Below are positions 59,336 through 64,000 of a stretch of DNA of 64,000 nt, one piece after another; the first letter of the stretch is position 1; each line of letters begins with the position of its first letter. A model generated the notes under the pieces. It was not told where the DNA came from and searched no databases. It saw only the letters and a program-made list of their open reading frames with translations. Source of the DNA: Sinonovacula constricta (Eukaryota; Mollusca; Bivalvia; Cardiida; Solecurtidae); NCBI GenBank assembly GCA_007844125.1, contig CM017556.1, forward strand, positions 18,282,017 through 18,346,016, given 5' to 3'. Made by a program: the position numbers and the translations under genes.

Positions 59336-61879
59336 GTATGTTCTTTTTTATTTAAGAAGGAAGACCATCACAGTCTAGAATAAAATAGATAATTTACTTT
59401 TTTAATAATCATGATTATTGCAGAGCTATAAATCACTATCAAAATAATGTCAGCTTTGTAGAAATTACCTCTAGATGTGTTTCAACAAACACCCATTTTT
59501 AAATCATTTCACTTTATTTGCTCAGAAAATTGCTTTCCATTCCTTGTAGCTTTCTTCTTATTTTTTTTGCAACTGACTCTCTTCTTATCTGTTATATTTT
59601 AAAGACTTAAAGCAACTTTTTTTTTTTACTTAAAGTACATTTTTCTAAGTTACAAGTTATCGATCAGCTATAAAGACTGAAAATCTGTCACAATCCATTA
59701 TCTACAAGAAAGCAATTTTACCCATGGGCTGAATTGTAACGTTTAAAATGATAAAATAATTTTAAATGATAAATCAGCAGTTTAAAACTGAGATTCTGAT
59801 ACTTGATATTCAGGTTGCTGGGATGACAATAATTATGATAAAGTTGATGACACATCGAAGGTTAACATCACAAGATGATAATCTTCTTTACATAAAACTG
59901 GATAATTAATAATTATATTGTTTCTTTTAATCGTTGTGCCTTGATATAAGACAATAATTACAGGGAAAATAATGCAGGATAAACAGAATTAAAACATAAT
60001 TTTATATTTAATACGTGTAGTTTAATGTTGTGTAATTATGATTGTGATGAAGCAGCATATTGTTTTACATTACAATAATGTCTTGTATGGTATCATATTG
60101 TATCATTAACTATTGCCATGATAAAGCATATTACAGCATAATTTCGATAAACAATTTTAATTCTATATTTAGTTGTACAGAAATGAGCATTGCTTCTTTA
60201 ACTACCTGATTTTATTATCTCATTTTGACCAGAATAAATTTAGCTTAATCATGTCTTCCTACATCGACTCCTGTTAGTCTATTATTTTCTAATAATTCGC
60301 TACTGGTTTATAATTTGTCAGGCAATAATTGGTAATCTTCGCTGCAAAACTAGTAAGTTTGGGCATAAAGTATTTATATTATTAGGTGCTTGATTAGTCT
60401 TCCTAGATCGGCATGTCCATTCCTCCATTGCCAAGAAAGGGCTTTGAAATACAAAGGTCTAAAGAGTAGTCAACGTATAGGAGTGCAAAATCGAACTTAA
60501 ATTACAACCAAAATATTTTAACTTAAAATATTTTTGAAAAAACAACAGTATGAATTGCAAGACTAAAAGGAAACAGCTTTTGAACTAAAGACACCTTCAG
60601 ATGAAAGTTATGCTGATGAATTTAATTAAAGGCATACATTTTAAGATCAGCATATACCGTTTGAGACATTCTTTTGAGGCTGGATTTTGTATGAAGTCTG
60701 TAGAACAAGATACTGCAATATAGACATATATGACATTATTATTAGGTTAAGGTAAATTGGATAAAACTCTTTACACTGCTTGTGTATGCCCACAATAAAA
60801 GTTTTCCTGTAATTATACAAAATTATTTCATTGCCTGCAATAAGAATTATTTATTCACGTATGGATAATATATTTTTTGCTCAAGACAATAGGTGTATAT
60901 ATGCAGTTAAGTTATTTATAGCACATCTTACTGCTATTAGAAGGACTTATGTGGGGTTTTTTTCAGGTCATTTTTTTAAAGCATAAAAATACATTTGAAG
61001 CCTGACTAGTGCTAGGTGAAGTCTAACACTGAGAGACTGAGTCAAACATTATCATAACCACAGTCCACATGCTACATGCTATCATGTATTATTCACATCA
61101 TTAGTAGGAATGACATTACAGTTGTCAGACTGAGGTGGGCGGACTTTATGATGCCCAATAGGCAAAAATTGTGTTGAAGTTTACGATGGGCTAATAATAG
61201 AGATGGCACTCTGTCACTGTTGGGAACTAGTTTTATGTCAGCCACGCTTGTTATGTTATGTCACTAAAAACTGGCAGTTGATCAGATCGATTGAGCGTGT
61301 TCTGGTTTTTTTATTTGGGTTCTTGGGTGAACACTGACTGGCCTTACAGACGCCAGCAATGGATACCCAAAAGACCCATGCAACTTTGATAGGCAGTCAT
61401 TTTATCTTGGTAAAATTCCATTCAATCTTGTCAGTACTTTCAAAATATAATGCTAAATCTTTTTTTTTTTAAGTGATTTTATTATTTTTTTCTGTATTTT
61501 ATTTAGTAGTATATTACTATTTTATAGAGTCTGTATTAAAATATCAAGCACTATTGTTTTTCTATTGTGATATCAACATATCACTGAAAGCGGTATTACA
61601 TTCAAGAACATTGTTCTAATGAAAATACAATTTTATAATTTTATTTATGATTTAAAGTTTCAAAAATCAAATAGAAGGCAGAATTAGTTAAAATGCTGTT
61701 CATGTTTATTATATTTTTTGTTACAGCAAACGACAAAAATTTTGCTTTTCAGTAAAAGAATATTGTCTTTTTCAGCAATTTTTTCCTTTAGCTTATTTTG
61801 CAATGCAGGATTTAAGTTAATTTAAGTACTAACTTTATAGACGCTTGTAGTATTAGAAAAAAGTAATTTATTTTCCATT
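59336..61879. other. Unique AT-rich DNA, nothing recognised
   Basis: About 2.5 kb with many poly-T/A runs and no gene, RNA, tandem array or SINE that I can identify. Confidence 0.5.
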
Positions 61880-61995
61880 TCATGATTATTTCATTTTCTC
61901 TGCAAGGTTATTTTATTTTCTGTGTCAAATTTGTTTTCATTTTCAGTTTTAAGATCTTTTCATTTTCATTTTCAGGATTATTTCATTTTCTGTTA
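61880..61995. repeat. Low-complexity 'ttcattttc' repeat
   Basis: Irregular repeats of 'ttcattttcagtt' and 'ttattttattttc' type pyrimidine-rich sequence. Confidence 0.8.
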
Positions 61996-62596
61996 ATTTT
62001 CTAATTATTAAAATAAATGAGTTAACCTTTTTTCACTGAGCAAAACTTCTCCAAACAATTATGCTAAACTCATCTGGGAGCAGTCTGGTTTATATGAGGG
62101 TTAATATCCTTAAATGCATGCAAGAGCAAACGGAAGTAGGTCCAAACTAACTGTGTTAGGTTATTGATCCCTGTCTTATATTGTGTTGTTTCTGGAATCT
62201 GTATTTCCTTGATGGGATGAATGAAGCTGGAGATTGTTTTCTGCAGATACTACAGCTTGTTCAAATATGATAGCCATTTATTTTGTCAGCTGCATTGTTT
62301 TCTATGATTGAATCAAGGTTATTTTTCCATTATGATAGCCTGATTTGAGACAGCAAGTCTCTTGTTTGTAATGGAATGTTAGAGAAACAAAAAATATTGA
62401 CACTCCTGATTTCTATCGATGCTGTTGATAAATTGCTCTGAAATTAATATGATAGAAAGAAACATGAAAACCAAAAAATACTAAACATCAGTGATATGTT
62501 ACAGCGGGAACAGTGTTGGTGACAGCTTTGACCTGAAGACTTAAATTACATGTATGATGTCATGGCATTATATGCCATATTTAAATTAATCTTATT
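61996..62596. other. Unique AT-rich DNA, nothing recognised
   Basis: No gene or repeat recognised. Confidence 0.5.
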
Positions 62597-62705
62597 ATAT
62601 ATCAGCGCTTGGGCTGTTTTATTTGTTCTTAAAATATATCAGCGCTTGGGCTGTTTTATTTTTTTCTTATAATATCTTATAATATATCAGCGCTTGGGTT
62701 TTATT
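62597..62705. repeat. Short tandem repeat, about 40-50 bp unit, 3 copies
   Basis: 'tatatcagcgcttgggctgt' occurs twice and 'tatatcagcgcttgggtttt' once, separated by T-rich spacers. Confidence 0.93.
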
Positions 62706-63324
62706 TCAAACTGATCTCTTGTTTGGGGTTTTTATTTTAATATTGCCGAGGCTTTTATCTACAGTACATACTGTACATATGTTTATAGTTTATTTTATTA
62801 CTAGTTATTATGTATATACATAATTTCATTATATCTGTTTTAACTCCTGATGCAGGCGCTTACTGTTAGTTGTTGCACTTTGACGGGATATTGTTATTTA
62901 CACTGTTTGTTGCCTAGAAAAACCTTTAGGAAGTGTGAGGTTGGAGCGCTCCACAAACCAGGTTTTAGCACCCCAGTCGGCCCTTTTGCCGATTGACCGT
63001 TCCAAGGCGGTAACTGATGGCTTTTCTTTATGTGTGTTATGTCTCATCTCTGTGTTTTTGTCACATTTGCATTTACGTTGTTTGCCTTTGTCTACAGGTA
63101 GATAAAATTTAAATATCTGTGGAAATTTTGATAGGACCTTTTCTTATTTACCTATGAAATTATCATAAATTTTAGACATCATTTTTGCAGGGTCCTTTAT
63201 TTCATAAACCCCAGTTTTGGGGTAGTGTCACTTGTGACACCATCCAGAATTTTAAGAAAGTTGGATTTCAGAAGAACACGAGCTTGACGCTGGATGACCT
63301 TGGCTGCTCACAGTCAGTTATTCT
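62706..63324. other. GC-richer patch, possible retroelement tail
   Basis: At about 62850-63060 the base composition rises clearly ('ggttggagcgctccacaaac', 'cagtcggcccttttgccgat', 'gaccgttccaaggcggtaac'). It resembles 3' regions of dispersed retroelements I associate with molluscs, but there is no reading frame to confirm it. Confidence 0.35.
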
Positions 63325-63930
63325 TGCCTGGGAAGAAGTAGTGCATGTACAGAATAAATATGTATGTTAAAGGAGACTAGACACATCAATCATCTTCAGG
63401 CACTTTAACTGTCAACAATGATATTGTTATCTCTTTAAACTAGAAATTCATTATATTGTATAATACAGATATTCACAAAAATGCAGATTTATGAATTAAT
63501 GAACAATGCCGAGTGCAAATACCATTCATTGAGTAGATCAAAGAGTCTGAATGGTATTCAACTGAATACGCACAATCTAATATGCCGAGATATTTGCGAT
63601 ATCCAGAGCGGGTCCTCACTGTTGTCTGCTGCTCAGAGCCAGGTTATGTAAAATAATACAGGTCATTTGAATCATCACACCATCTTGGTCCAAAGCTACA
63701 ACAGGCATTTGGAGAGGAATAGCGCACTCAGGATTTTTAGATTAAGATCACAATGCATAATCTATATTTTGGAAGAGGTTTTTATTTACAGCTGAAGGCT
63801 TGCCTGCTTTCCAGTTTCCAAAACACATTTATTTACTATGGAATGATTTTGACAATTGTTTGCACACCTGTAATCGTGTACAGGGTAAAACGTACTCCGT
63901 CCAAACAGTGCTTCTGAGCACTTTCATTGT
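63325..63930 (+). repeat. Old dispersed repeat, copy B (partner near 54488)
   Basis: 'aagtagtgcatgtacagaat' and 'aatatgtatgtt' near 63337, then 'acagctgaaggcttgcctgc' near 63789 and 'gtccaaacagtgc' near 63899, match copy A in order. The intervening sequence is unmatched. A 61-codon frame (63185-63370) is unsupported. Confidence 0.6.
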
Positions 63931-64000
63931 TTAAGATCCTTTCTTTCTTCAAATCTTGTTTCATTAATCATATTTGAATCATCCTGTAGATTAGGAATGA

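Overview
The window looks like AT-rich nuclear DNA from an invertebrate animal, most likely a bivalve mollusc. This is inferred from style and from repeats I recognise as bivalve-like: tRNA-headed SINEs, the 'AGGTCA/CTCAGGTGAGC' interspersed repeat, an element bounded by ATACCCCCACCA, and a GTGTCGCCTGA-ended element with a CGG-rich start. No database was available, so species and family names are not claimed. I find no convincing protein-coding gene, exon chain, rRNA or functional tRNA. The longest reading frames are produced by tandem repeats whose unit happens to lack stop codons. The window is best read as intergenic DNA or the inside of a very large intron.

Layout: (1) 58-2250: two minisatellites (37 bp and 68 bp units). 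(2) 4.5-6.8 kb: a SINE whose internal segment has become a minisatellite, then a 44-bp array that reads open in all three forward frames. (3) 7.5-12.7 kb: a hairpin element, an old dispersed repeat, a SINE and a 41-bp array. (4) 14.9-19.1 kb: an old degenerate tandem of about 145-180 bp, a MITE-like element with 12-bp terminal inverted repeats, and a two-module array. (5) 21.5-26.5 kb: hairpin elements, a 58-bp array ending in a SINE tail, a SINE with target-site duplication, and two dispersed repeats. (6) 28.6-34.6 kb: a tandem pair of tRNA-like units, two SINEs (one nested in a hairpin element) and three small tandem arrays. (7) 37.1-40.8 kb: a 32-bp array of about 90 copies interrupted near its left edge by a 740-bp inverted-repeat element. 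(8) 42-57.6 kb: further SINEs, a near-perfect 35-bp array, and arrays of 42-95 bp units. (9) 57.6-64 kb: mostly single-copy AT-rich DNA with a stem-loop, small repeats, a GC-richer patch and a copy of an old dispersed repeat.

By my rough addition tandem arrays fill about 14 kb (about a fifth) of the window. SINEs fall into two main families. Family 1 (about 300 bp) has a tRNA-like head, a conserved middle and a tail ending near 'aaacccaataaa'. Family 2 (about 200-250 bp) has a different tRNA-like head and a 'ggtcttccagctgac' body. Several copies retain clear target-site duplications, which date them as real insertions. I do not see an organised multi-gene system here. The most interesting material is how SINEs, hairpin elements and minisatellites are built from, inserted into, or joined to one another.
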